A stretch of DNA of 15,808 bases, from positions 1 to 15,808 of the forward strand of contig FWCC01000615.1 of assembly GCA_900169235.1 (NCBI GenBank). The letters run 5' to 3'. Source of the stretch: Zarea fungicola (Eukaryota > Ascomycota > Sordariomycetes > Hypocreales > Cordycipitaceae). Below, piece by piece: positions 7,647-15,808 of this stretch; the stretch's first letter is position 1, and every line of letters starts with the position of its first letter. The notes under the pieces are model-generated. The model worked only from the letters and a program-made list of their open reading frames with translations. It searched no databases and was not told the DNA's origin. The position numbers and the translations under genes are program-made.

Positions 7647-9321
7647 ATGAGATTACGCAGCGCAGCTCGCGACGAGCCGACTCCATGGTCATGGGCCATT
7701 TTCCCGGCCGAGATCCGTTTCATGATCTTGGGTGCCATTTCCACACAGAAAAACCCAGGCTGGGCATCCCACGCAGCCGTCTGCAAGGAGTGGAACGACT
7801 TTCTGGAACCACACATCTTCAGAAAACTAAATCTTCGCGTCCACAGTCTCGAAGATTTCCCTCTCGTTGTGCCCTGCGACTCCGACAAGCGACTCTTGGT
7901 TCGGCACATTTGCCTGAATATTGAACTACCGCGATATAAACCCAGATGCTGCTTCAGAAAACCGGGGAAATCGGCCAAGATTGGTGAAATCGTCTATTCT
8001 GCCGTCTTTACGCTCTTCACGATCCTGAGTACGTGGAAGCGCGAGAAGGATCTGGTCCTAGAACTCAACGTCTACTCCCTAAGCGACTGTGAGCACTGGT
8101 TCAAAAACATTTACCTTTCCTCCGATAATACCGAGGATAATGTGACTTGTACTTCATTCTCAGGTGTGTCGAAGAATGGAACGGTATATCATGACCCGCA
8201 ACACGGCTGGGACCAGGGTCGACGATCCCGCTTTGCTTCCGAGGGCGCTGTAAGGCAACTCTTCCAGGAAGTCGACCTGATTGGTGTCCAACGCGAGGCT
8301 CGAACGAGGACTAGGCTTCCCTACATAACAGCAGTCACGGGTTGCCTTGTTCGCCGTCAAATGCGACGCAATATTAGTCCATGTACACTGTTAGATCTAC
8401 TTGGAGCGCTTCGCGGTTTGGAAGCCATTTGGTATGAGCCATGGAAGTCGTACACACTCGATTGGATAGACCAGAACAGACATGATGAGAGTATGTATAC
8501 AAAAACATTCCAACCCCCGTGCTGGCGCCATGTCGTGGTAGAATCCGGTGACTGACAATGACGAAATAGTCTTTCCCTTCTGCCTCGGTAGAAGCATCGC
8601 TGAGACGGTCAGAAGCGTAATAGTCTTTCAAGACTCTACCAATTTCTATGAGCACTTCGGACCGAGAGGAATTCGCCTGCCAAGAATCACCACCGCAATC
8701 CTCTCCACTCCTCCTGTCGATGGCAGTTTACTCGCGGAGGTGTTTGCCAGAAAAAGTCTAAAGCTGTACCATATGGCTGTCGCTTTCCTGGTTACGGCGG
8801 AGCAGGTCTTTGAAGCTTGCGAACCGACTTGGCGCTGGCCCCATCTGGAGTCACTGGCGCTCACATCGCCATCGCTCAATCTATCCAGGAGCGACGAACT
8901 GGAAGCGCTCATATCGCCATCGCTCAGTCTATCGGGGCTATCCGGGAGCGACAGGCTTGAAGCGCTCTTGTGCCGCGCCGCGTCACTCGTGGCACGCATG
9001 CCGAGTCTGCGTACGCTGGTGCTTTAGGATGGCTGCAAGGGACATGCCTGCGCATTCATTTACCAAAGGCACGATAAAGATAAGGTGTCGATTACTTGGC
9101 GCGGGAATTGGAACTATTTGTGGACGCCGCGTATACCTGCTGCTTGGCGTCGTCTCGCCACGGCGTTGGGTGTTGATGTGTTGGACACGAAGCGGGAGCG
9201 CATTGAAGCCGATATTCACTCGCATGGGGATGCCATTTATCATCTACGGCTGCCTTGTCCAGTCATAACTCCAGAGTCACTTTGGCAGATTCGAAGAGAG
9301 GCAGCGCCAGTTGGTGTCTAG
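7647..9321 (+). pseudogene. F-box domain protein, truncated by an in-frame amber codon
   Basis: F-box proteins recruit substrates to SCF ubiquitin ligases through Skp1; the substrate here is unknown. Exon 1 is 7647-8490. The intron is 8491-8569 (79 nt; donor GTATGT, branch CTGAC at 8552-8556, acceptor ATAG), and splicing it restores one frame. The F-box is at about residues 15-60 (FPAEIRFMILGAI, then HAAVCKEWNDFLEPHIF). Family landmarks follow: RHICLNIELPRYKP, SLSDCEHWFK, PYITAVTGCLVRRQMRR, AIWYEPWKSYTLDWIDQNR, a WRWPHLESLALTS block and ARMPSLRTL. TAG at 9025-9027 ends the frame after 433 residues, yet the same frame stays open and family-like to TAG 9319-9321, with DGCKGHACAFIY, SITWRGNWNYLW and SHGDAIYHLRLP. 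From memory, relatives carry Trp just before DG, so TGG to TAG is likely. No intron can remove the stop without deleting conserved residues. This is either a pseudogene or a truncated allele. Confidence 0.85.
8857..8961 (+). repeat. In-frame tandem duplication inside the F-box gene
   Basis: A 48-nt unit (8857-8904) is followed by a diverged 57-nt copy (8905-8961) that carries an extra 9 nt (a repeat of ctatc-type sequence); a third copy begins with gcgctc at 8962. The units encode 16 and 19 residues with the shared pattern SPSLxLS and SDxLEAL. The reading frame is preserved. Confidence 0.85.
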
Positions 9322-9983
9322 ATGTAGTAGGAAAGGATACAATATAGCAAAACTAATTGCCATGGACTTTGTGGCGAGTGGGTGGCTCAGTCACCAATTT
9401 ACAGCAATGCCGTGTGCCTATTTGCGCATGTTTCGCTGCGATGATTATACTGATTCAGGGCCTCAAGAGAGCTCAGAAGATGTGCGTACTGAGGATTAGG
9501 TACTTTGAGACATGGTCTACTTTTTTCACAGCATGAAAGCTTGAATTTTGCGCCGATTTATTAACACAGATGCTGAGGTACTGGTTGAAGCTGGAGAGTC
9601 GCAATACTAGCCTAGGAATAAGAAGAAGAAACATGGATAATAATAATGAAATGGAATATATTACTGTTAAGGCGGGAAAGGATATTAGCAAAATTAGTGT
9701 GATAGGCCTAGTAAGAACAAGAAAACAACAAGAATAAGAGAGAATAGGAACAACAAGAAAAACAAGAAAAACAANNAAGAAAAATAAGAAAAATAAGAAC
9801 AACGAGAAAAACAGGAACAAGAACAAGAAGGTTAAAACCAAGATTTAATCGAGTAAAGAGAATCTAGGGTAGGCTGTCACTCTCGCATGTGGGGGCTGCT
9901 ACAACTTGAAAAGTTAAAGATGGTGGCTGAACTTGCATCACGCATCTTCTCTACCTCAACAACGGGAAACGGACGTCGCCAAC
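9322..9983. other. Intergenic region between the F-box gene and cyp6
   Basis: It holds the likely 3' end of the F-box transcript, then a purine-rich low-complexity tract, then the cyp6 promoter. A minus-strand frame across the tract is a Phe/Leu-rich artefact. No clear TATA box is seen before cyp6, which fits a housekeeping promoter. Confidence 0.5.
9618..9832 (+). repeat. Purine-rich low-complexity tract with a 2-N gap
   Basis: Degenerate repeats of aagaag, aataat, aacaagaaa and aataagaaa dominate the stretch, with NN at 9775-9776. The true length is uncertain because of the gap. It ends about 150 bases before the cyp6 start codon. Confidence 0.75.
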
Positions 9984-10015
9984 ATGTCCGTGTTGCTCGA
10001 AACTACAGCCGGTGA
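9920..10015 (+). promoter_or_regulatory. Overlapping upstream ORF of cyp6 (31 codons)
   Basis: An ATG at 9920 in good context (A at -3, G at +4: aagATGG) opens a 31-codon frame that is out of frame with cyp6 and stops at TGA 10013-10015, 32 bases inside the cyp6 coding region. If transcription starts upstream of 9920, this uORF would reduce initiation at the real start codon. The transcription start is not known, so regulation is an inference. Confidence 0.4.
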
Positions 10016-11500
10016 CATTGTCATTGACTTGCTCATCGAGCATGCTCCGAAGCTATGCGAAAAGTAAGCAATTCTCCCTTGCCACTTGTAATAGTGAACT
10101 AGCTAACAATCCATAGCTTCTTGAAGCTATGCAAGACCAAATACTACAACTTCTCCCCCGTCCACTCCGTCCAAAAAAACTTTTCCTTTCAAACCGGCGA
10201 TCCCCTCGGCCCGCTCTCGACAGCCTCTGAAGGCGGCTCCTCAATATGGGGCAACCTCTCTGGCAACCCGCGCGACCGCACCTTTCCCGCCTTCTTCCAC
10301 CCCAAGCTCAAGCACCTCGAGCGCGGCACCGTGAGCATGGCCACGGTCCCGTCCCCCTCCGACCCTGATACCCGCATGGCCGCCTCGCAGTTCATCATCA
10401 CGCTCGGCGAGGACACGGATTTCCTCGACGGCAAGGCCGCCATTTTCGGAAAAGTCGTCGAGGGCTTTGACGCGCTCGAAAAGATCAACGACGCCATTGT
10501 CGACGAAAAGGGCTACCCCCTCGTCGACGTGCGCATCAAGCACACCGTCATCCTCGACGACCCCTACCCGGACCCCGCCGGCCTGCGCGAGCCGAGCGCC
10601 AGCCCACCGCCCACGGACGCGCAGCTCAAGACGGTGCGCATCGCCGACGAGGCCGCCCTGCACCAGGACGACGGCGTCGACGAGGAGACGCTGGAGCGCA
10701 GGCGCCGCGAGAGGGAGGCCAACGCGCAGGCGCTGACGCTGGAGATGATGGGCGACTTGCCCTTTGCCGAGGTCAAGCCGCCCGAGAACGTCCTCTTTGT
10801 GGCCAAGCTGAACCCCGTCACGGCCGACGAGGATCTCGAGCTCATCTTTGGACGCTTTGGCAAGATTCTCAGCTGCGAAGTCATTCGCGATGCCAAGACG
10901 GGCGACTCGCTCCAGTACGCCTTTATCGAGTACGACGAAAAGGCCTCGTGCGAGGCGGCCTTTTTCAAAATGCAGGGCGTGCTCATCGACGACCGCCGCA
11001 TCCATGTCGACTTTTCGCAGAGCGTGAGCAAGGTCAGCGACGTATGGCGGAAGAATGCCAACAGGAAGCGCAGAGAAAACGCGTTTCGCGGCGGATGGGG
11101 TGGTGTGGACGAGCTCGAGAAGCGCAGGCAGTACAGGGACGAGGCGGACCGGTCGACGGGCAAGAATTACGGCATGGTGTACAGCAGCGAGGACATGAAG
11201 GGCACGCACGAGCGCAGAGGCACCGATGAGCGACCACGTCGCGAGGACGATGAGGATAGGGATGGAAAGGCTCGTCCGCAGGAGGGCGGCGCAGGCCGAA
11301 ATCGGGACAAAAACTACCGCCCCAGAAGCAGGAGTCGAAGCCCACCTAGACGAGACCGTAGCCCGGACCGTCGTCACCGTGATGGGGCCAGCGGGCGTGA
11401 TGGCGACAGACACAGAAGGGATAGAGACCGAGACTACAATCGCAGAGACCGTGGCCATGACCGCAACCGCGGCCGCAATGACCAGAGACATCGACGATAA
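9984..11500 (+). CDS. cyp6: Cyclophilin-RRM protein, peptidyl-prolyl isomerase-like 4 type
   Basis: A nuclear cyclophilin with an RNA-recognition motif; relatives (PPIL4, fungal Cyp6, plant CYP59) associate with transcription and splicing machinery. Exon 1 is 9984-10063; the intron is 10064-10116 (53 nt; GTAAGC, branch GCTAAC, acceptor CATAG); exon 2 is 10117-11500, giving 487 residues, a usual length. The cyclophilin domain covers about residues 1-170 ([20 protein letters not shown], then [35 protein letters not shown] and [11 protein letters not shown]). A conserved acidic/helical linker follows ([19 protein letters not shown]). The RRM is at about 250-327, with RNP2 VLFVAKL (252-258) and RNP1 LQYAFIEY (292-299). 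From about 400 to the end an Arg/Asp/Ser-rich tail has [17 protein letters not shown], expected of nuclear speckle proteins. Compared with CypA, Arg55 is Ser44, Trp121 is Phe129 and His126 is Ala134; PPIL4-type members normally lack the Arg, so isomerase activity is probably weak. GC3 is very high. Confidence 0.96.
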
Positions 11501-11883
11501 GACTCGACAGCCGAACAATGGACCACCGTGTGCCTCTTGGTCCAATACTTCGCCAAAATTACCTGATAAAGACTGGATCATGCAGAAGCATGTCTCTGTC
11601 GCAGAGACAGTGACCTGCTTCCTCGCTCCCATGCGCATCAACACTATACCTGGAACACTAGAACATCAGAGAAGGCTGCTGCACAGTGCCACGAGACATA
11701 CCCATGTGCTGAGAAGCACTCGGGCAGGGGGTACATGCTAAGCAGAAAAAACGCTATTTCCTGGCCATGATTGGGAGGTACACGGCATGAGTCCCCTCCA
11801 CATGGCGACACAAAGTGTGAGAGCCTCTCTCCTTTGGTCGTTGAATGCTTGTGGGCCAACAGGTCCAATCTTGCCCGACATAC

Positions 11884-11920
11884 CATACATACATGCATAC
11901 ACGCACACGCACACACACAT
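11884..11920 (+). repeat. CATA/CACG-type microsatellite
   Basis: A degenerate alternating tract of catacata, tgcatacacg and cacacacaca type lies about 390 bases after the cyp6 stop codon. Confidence 0.8.
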
Positions 11921-12214
11921 TTTCCAGTATTTACGCCAGTTCTTCTTCAGCCATTTTCGAGTCCTGCATGGAATCATGTTCGAGATGACCCTTTATTAAT
12001 CTTAATTTGCACTGTGCAATGCTGTGCAACGCAGAGGCTTGCATCAGACCCCAGTGGCGGGCAGCCCGGCGGTCGACGACGACTTGGGTTTGCGCCCAGC
12101 GCCAGATTTTACATGTCGCACAAAGGACAAGGTCTTGTGAGGGCCACAGGCGAAGCAAGGGGGCGGGCGTGGCCGTCGAGTTATACGAAGGCGTAGACTA
12201 TGGTTCATTATCAT

Positions 12215-12234
12215 ACACACACACACACACACAC
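12215..12234 (+). repeat. (AC)10 microsatellite
   Basis: An uninterrupted AC dinucleotide run of 20 bases, preceded by cat and followed by atgcac. Confidence 0.9.
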
Positions 12235-12892
12235 ATGCACAAAAAGCCACGAGTTATACGCGCACTGTTCTGTGGCTTCCACATGGGGGATAGGGAGGCG
12301 CCTGTATTACGATATCGTTGCGGCGTTGATGTGTACGTAGGCCATGGGACGAATCAGCTGCGTTGGATCGTTTGAGAGCATGTTCGTTTTTGGGAGAGCG
12401 TGTCGAGGTCGTCGAACTTGGGTTTTGGTTTCACGAATGACTGGTGTTGCTCCATTGATGGCAGAGCAAAGCTGAGATGGATAGGAGGGATGCGTATCAC
12501 AAGAAGTAGTCAAGAGACCAAAAAGGTTGGTGGATTTCTATTGGCCCATCTTGGCGGGGGCTGTTGACGACGAGAGATGGACTTTGTTGAGAAAAGAAAA
12601 AGGCTTTTCTCGGTGTGCCATTGTGAGGCTGAATAGTTAGCAAGAGGTAGTCAATGCGAACCGGGATACCTACAAGGCACGAGATTTACTAAAAATGTTG
12701 ACTGAGGGTATTGACGCAAGGTTTAGTTACATACTTGATGAAGGTAATATTTTACGAAACATGGGATTTTTTAGCTGGGATGGGACGCAGCATCCCATGC
12801 CCGCTCTATGTTGCGAACCGCGACGCATATCCGATTGCGCCGGCGCCCGAGAGAGGAGAGATTCCCCTTCTTTCGTCCTTTTCCTTTACTAC

Positions 12893-12940
12893 GATTATTA
12901 TTATGATTATTATTACTTTTTTTGCCTTTTTCCTTTTTTT
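12893..12940 (+). repeat. ATT-rich microsatellite followed by a T-rich tract
   Basis: gattattattatgattatta (12893-12912) is a trinucleotide tract, followed by interrupted T runs. Both strands give short hydrophobic or isoleucine-rich frames that are artefacts of the repeat. Confidence 0.75.
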
Positions 12941-13388
12941 TAACCACCCTCCAGCCCTGTCCGTATCACGGAATAATTTCTGGGACAAATCTCCCTCGTG
13001 CAGACGACGACGTTGCTGCAAAGTCGGGCAACAGCTAAATTAACGTCGCCGCAGAAAAGTGTCATGTTTAATTAAAATCTTGGCCTATCAAGTTATTTTA
13101 GTAACGGGAGCGAGGGGAACAGAACTAAACATGGTTACAAAACATAGAAACCAAGAAATTTCCAGATGTCAGGGGACTTAGTGTGGTGGACGGGACGGGA
13201 AGGCAAAGGAAAGAGAAGGAGATTTTTTCCTTCTGCGGGGAGGGGATTGGGATGGAGTGAATTCTCCGTCGATCGTGGGATGAAGAAGGGGGAATGTTAC
13301 TGTGAATGTAACGATACGACACGACGCCTTTTGGCTACCCAGCCGCGCGCAGAGTTGAGTTTGGAACACAGACTTGGGCCAGTGTACG

Positions 13389-13417
13389 TACTCAGTACCC
13401 TTCTGAGGTACGGAGTA
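13389..13417. repeat. Imperfect inverted repeat, 10 of 11 pairs
   Basis: Left arm tactcagtacc (13389-13399) and right arm ggtacggagta (13407-13417) pair at 10 of 11 positions around a 7-nt spacer. The tacggagta core resembles a motif I recall as recurrent in hypocrealean intergenic DNA, possibly the end of a small inverted-repeat element. Confidence 0.6.
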
Positions 13418-13580
13418 GATGACAAGGCAACTTCCGAAGCGAGGACCAAGAAACCCCTGCCTGGTCTTCGGCTAACCGCTCCTCTCTCGTGGGCCAATGC
13501 CGTCGTATCGATGTCGTCCGGAGAGGGTGTGTATGTGCGTGCGTACGTGTGAATGTCGTGTGTCGGTCAATCTACAATTC

Positions 13581-13606
13581 TTTTTTTTTTTTNNAAAAAA
13601 AAAAAA
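13581..13606. repeat. T12-NN-A12 assembly join
   Basis: Twelve T, two N at 13593-13594, then twelve A. A contig ending in poly-T meets one beginning with poly-A. The palindrome is probably a product of gap closing rather than genomic structure. Confidence 0.8.
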
Positions 13607-14140
13607 CCATAGTACACACCCTCGTACTCCCTCTCTTGTTGCCTTGACAGGTTGACAGCGGCTGTAAAACGGGAAGAGACAGGATAAAGACGCGAAAACA
13701 ATGTTGCTACACTTCCACGGACAGCATGTTACTGAGGGGTGTGCGTGAGACGGGGACGGGTAAATTGAGGCTTGATAACTTTATGCACGTCTTAGATCTC
13801 AAGATTCGGTGTGGGAAGGGAAGCATGTCACCCATCACCTTTGTGTCGATGGAGAAGCGGCATTATGGAGCGTGTAAGCGGTGACGACTATGTAGGTAGA
13901 AGCTGCGGCTAGCTAGTTACTGCACGGTCGAGAACGCAAGGAACAAAGAAAAAGTGGTTCATGGCGGTAAGGAGTGAGCAATGCGCATTAAAGGGAATTG
14001 TTTTTGAATGGACATCGTATTTTTTTCATGACATTTAGAGTCAAATAGGCTGGGTTTGATGAAAGATCGTGGCGTCAACGCGGCACTGCCACTCTAAATG
14101 ATCCTTTACCCCCGACGCTTTGGCTCGGTTAAGTAAATGT

Positions 14141-14168
14141 ACCTGCAAGTCAAGACCTGCAAGTCAAG
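14141..14168 (+). repeat. Perfect tandem duplication of a 14-mer
   Basis: acctgcaagtcaag occurs twice with no spacer (14141-14154 and 14155-14168). It is a recent slippage or a paired binding site; no gene is adjacent. Confidence 0.9.
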
Positions 14169-15667
14169 AGTCTGGGCCGTTGAATTTTCTATTCAATCAA
14201 GTTTTCTTGTGACTATTCTCCCTGATCTTACGTGGGTATTGCCATGGGTGGGCGACTCGTGGGAAACTGCTGTGTGACTGCGTTCAATTTATCTGCGATT
14301 TAGGCATGCAGTGATACAGAACAAGAAAAATACAAATTCTCATGTCAGACAATTTGAGGGTATCTGAGCTGTCATATCTGGCTTCTGTGCGGTTTTTACC
14401 AACTGGTATCATCTGTGTCCCATGTGTCAAAATGTAGGTCACGGTGCAACAGAACACAACTACAACTACAGCTGAGGGGCAAGGCACAAGCTATACTTTG
14501 CATCATTTCTTCAACATTTTTTTTAATCTTAGGGTAGGCATGACGAATATAACAGTACAGTGGGTTGCATCTGCCGTCGTGCAACATGAGCCGCTCTTTT
14601 GGCGTGCATGTCAGCTTCAGGACGTTAAGCTACTTTAGTCTAGAGTTGCGACGTCTGGCTTTCAAGAGTGTCCTTTACTGGTGGCGTATATGGAGAGGCT
14701 AGACAAATGAGAAAAGTTTGCAATGCAGAACTTGATGTTGGAAGGGAAACTGGCGGCCAGAGAGCGGCGTATCTGCAAACAAGCGTAAGAAATGCATACG
14801 GATGAATGAATGAAGGAAAAAAGCGGGAGTTTGGCGGTGTGCTTGCTTTGTTTTGAGAGAGAACAAGGACAGTAAAGATAAGGTCAAAGTTTGTTGATTG
14901 CCCGCAACATCGGATGTCGGAAGATGTACCTGAAGCCTTGATGCTGTAAACTTTGTCTTCTCCTATTGGAGGAGTGGCTTCTCGGTTGTTTCCAGCCACC
15001 TTTCTCATGCTCCGTATTTCAGTGTATTTCTTTCTTGTTTGACCGCCGACTTGAAGGGAATGGCGCATGCAGGCGTCTGTATGGCGCAGCGCACGGGGCA
15101 AGGAGGACGTTTACGGTCCCTCCTTCAGCCCTGGCCGCCCTGTATACTCTTCCCCTGGTTTGCGGGCAATATGAGGCAAAAGTCTGCGGCTGACTTTTAA
15201 ATATCTTTTTGCCTTGTGCAGCTTGTTTGCAAGAGGTTTGGTGGTGGCGCAAAACGACAACAGAATCTGGTTGGTGCTTGGACTGTGCTTTGCATGAGAA
15301 AGTGAGGCAATCCCGGCTCCAGATTTTGTGTCGGTATCGTGCTGCGAGATGACAACATGTACGTTTGGTGGCAGCCTTTTCTGTAGGCTCGCCTCGGGGA
15401 GAGCGTTCCGGATGCTTCCCCGGCGCTGAGATGGAGGGGGAAATGACTACGTGGTCATGATGGTTTCGCAAACATGCCGTTTAGGAAACACGCTCATACA
15501 GATGATACAATCATCGAAAAAGTATGGTTACTCTGGTATAGGTAGGTAAGGCAGATGCATCAATAATTAACTAAATTCATGTATCCCGCAGCTTTCGCTT
15601 AAAGTCGCGAGAAGCGGGGAGGAACCGGTGACCAAGTATTGGAGACGACAGCTTTGATGCAAAGTAG

Positions 15668-15808
15668 ATCATAGTTAACGTAGATCATCATCTGCTAGAT
15701 TGGCAGTATTCCTACTGGGCAGCCCTCGTATTATGTGGCTGGGCTATTGCTGCATGTAGGCTCGGGTATAACGTCGGCCACCCCGTGCCCGGCCACACCC
15801 TCTACCTG
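15668..15808 (+). CDS. Possible partial coding exon at the right edge
   Basis: A plus-strand frame is open from 15668 to the window end (47 codons). Its last third has nearly all G/C third positions (LGYNVGHPVPGHTLYL), preceded by a hydrophobic stretch (YWAALVLCGWAIAAC) that could be a membrane segment. There is no ATG in frame. A possible acceptor (ttggcag ending at 15716, with gttaac upstream) could start an exon at 15717. A minus-strand frame over the same bases also stays open for 24 codons. Too short to name; low confidence. Confidence 0.17.
   Translation, partial: MIVNVDHHLLDWQYSYWAALVLCGWAIAACRLGYNVGHPVPGHTLYL

Larger units (their letters stand above)
11501..15667. other. 4.2-kb stretch without a convincing gene
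   Basis: After the cyp6 stop codon and presumed 3' untranslated region, no reading frame shows an ATG start together with codon bias, splice logic or a known motif. The longest frames (128 codons at 13166-13552 plus; 150 and 153 codons on the minus strand at 15019-15471 and 14640-15101, both opening with TTG) have no family features. The region carries microsatellites, an imperfect hairpin, a tandem 14-mer and an assembly join. It may be a long regulatory or leader region for a gene to the right, or hold non-coding RNA, which sequence alone cannot show. Confidence 0.5.

Noticed and set aside
8548..9027. Separate 159-residue gene starting at ATG 8548
   Set aside because: This ATG lies inside the F-box intron. 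The frame is exon 2 of the F-box gene, joined in phase by the 8491-8569 intron.
9085..9321. Separate 78-residue gene
   Set aside because: It is the in-frame continuation of the F-box gene after the amber codon, not an independent gene.
9473..9841. 122-codon minus-strand frame rich in Phe and Leu
   Set aside because: It is produced by the purine-rich low-complexity tract and spans the NN gap.
10241..11644. 467-codon minus-strand ORF opposite cyp6
   Set aside because: It is an antisense shadow of the GC3-rich cyp6 coding sequence. Its composition (Val/Ala/Leu/Gly rich) is what reversed cyp6 codons give, and it has no domain.
11226..11741. 171-codon plus-strand frame overlapping the cyp6 tail
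   Set aside because: It is a frame-shifted reading of the RS/RD-rich region that runs into the 3' untranslated region, with Thr/Ala/Met-rich artefact composition.
12215..12234. Z-DNA or regulatory role for the AC repeat
   Set aside because: An ordinary microsatellite with nothing beside it to support a function.
13166..13552. 128-codon plus-strand ATG frame
   Set aside because: It has unremarkable codon use, no recognisable motif and overlapping minus-strand frames, and lies in a region of simple repeats.
14640..15471. Minus-strand frames of 153 and 150 codons near the right end
   Set aside because: Both open with TTG, overlap each other in different frames, and show no codon bias or family pattern.
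1..15808. tRNA, rRNA, CRISPR array, transposon with coding capacity, or viral insertion
   Set aside because: Read on both strands, I saw no T-loop/anticodon arrangement, no regularly spaced repeats, and no transposase, reverse transcriptase or viral protein motifs.

Overview
The window reads as nuclear DNA of a filamentous ascomycete, most likely a sordariomycete and plausibly Hypocreales. The introns are short (52-106 nt), with GTATGT/GTAAGT-type donors, CTRAY branch sites and NAG acceptors. The real coding exons are rich in C at third codon positions. Three of the four recognisable genes belong to families typical of these fungi. Three 2-N gaps sit in homopolymer or low-complexity tracts and show that this is a scaffolded draft assembly.

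Layout. Positions 1-437 (minus) hold a weak candidate for the start of a secreted-protein gene running off the left edge. Positions 832-1978 (minus) are a two-exon acyl-CoA thioesterase II (TesB/ACOT8-like double hotdog) whose catalytic Asp position is Ser. Positions 1979-5479 hold no confident gene: there is a poly-C assembly join, a small unrecognised reading frame at 2644-2889, a possible decayed coding stretch at 4051-4295, and an AT-rich tract at about 4810-4990. Positions 5600-6016 (plus) are a compact three-exon DUF427 protein of 100 residues. Positions 6362-7380 (minus) contain two unrecognised coding-like segments.

Positions 7647-9321 (plus) are an F-box protein gene of a family common in Hypocreales. 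It has one clean intron, an in-frame tandem duplication and an amber codon that cuts off a still-conserved C-terminus, so it is probably a pseudogene or a truncated allele. Positions 9984-11500 (plus) are the best-supported gene: a two-exon nuclear cyclophilin-RRM protein (cyp6 / PPIL4 type) with an RS/RD-rich tail. A short upstream ORF in good context overlaps its start. The last 4.2 kb (11501-15667) has no convincing gene. It carries microsatellites, a tandem 14-mer, an imperfect hairpin and a T/A assembly join, and could be a long regulatory region for a gene beyond the right edge, where a coding-like frame opens at 15668.

The genes do not form an obvious pathway: a housekeeping splicing-associated cyclophilin lies beside a degenerating F-box gene, a small DUF427 gene and a lipid or polyketide-type thioesterase. 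I found no tRNA, rRNA, CRISPR array, intact transposon or clearly new multi-gene system. The most useful observations are the F-box nonsense codon, the altered thioesterase triad, the cyp6 overlapping upstream ORF and several unannotated coding-like exons.
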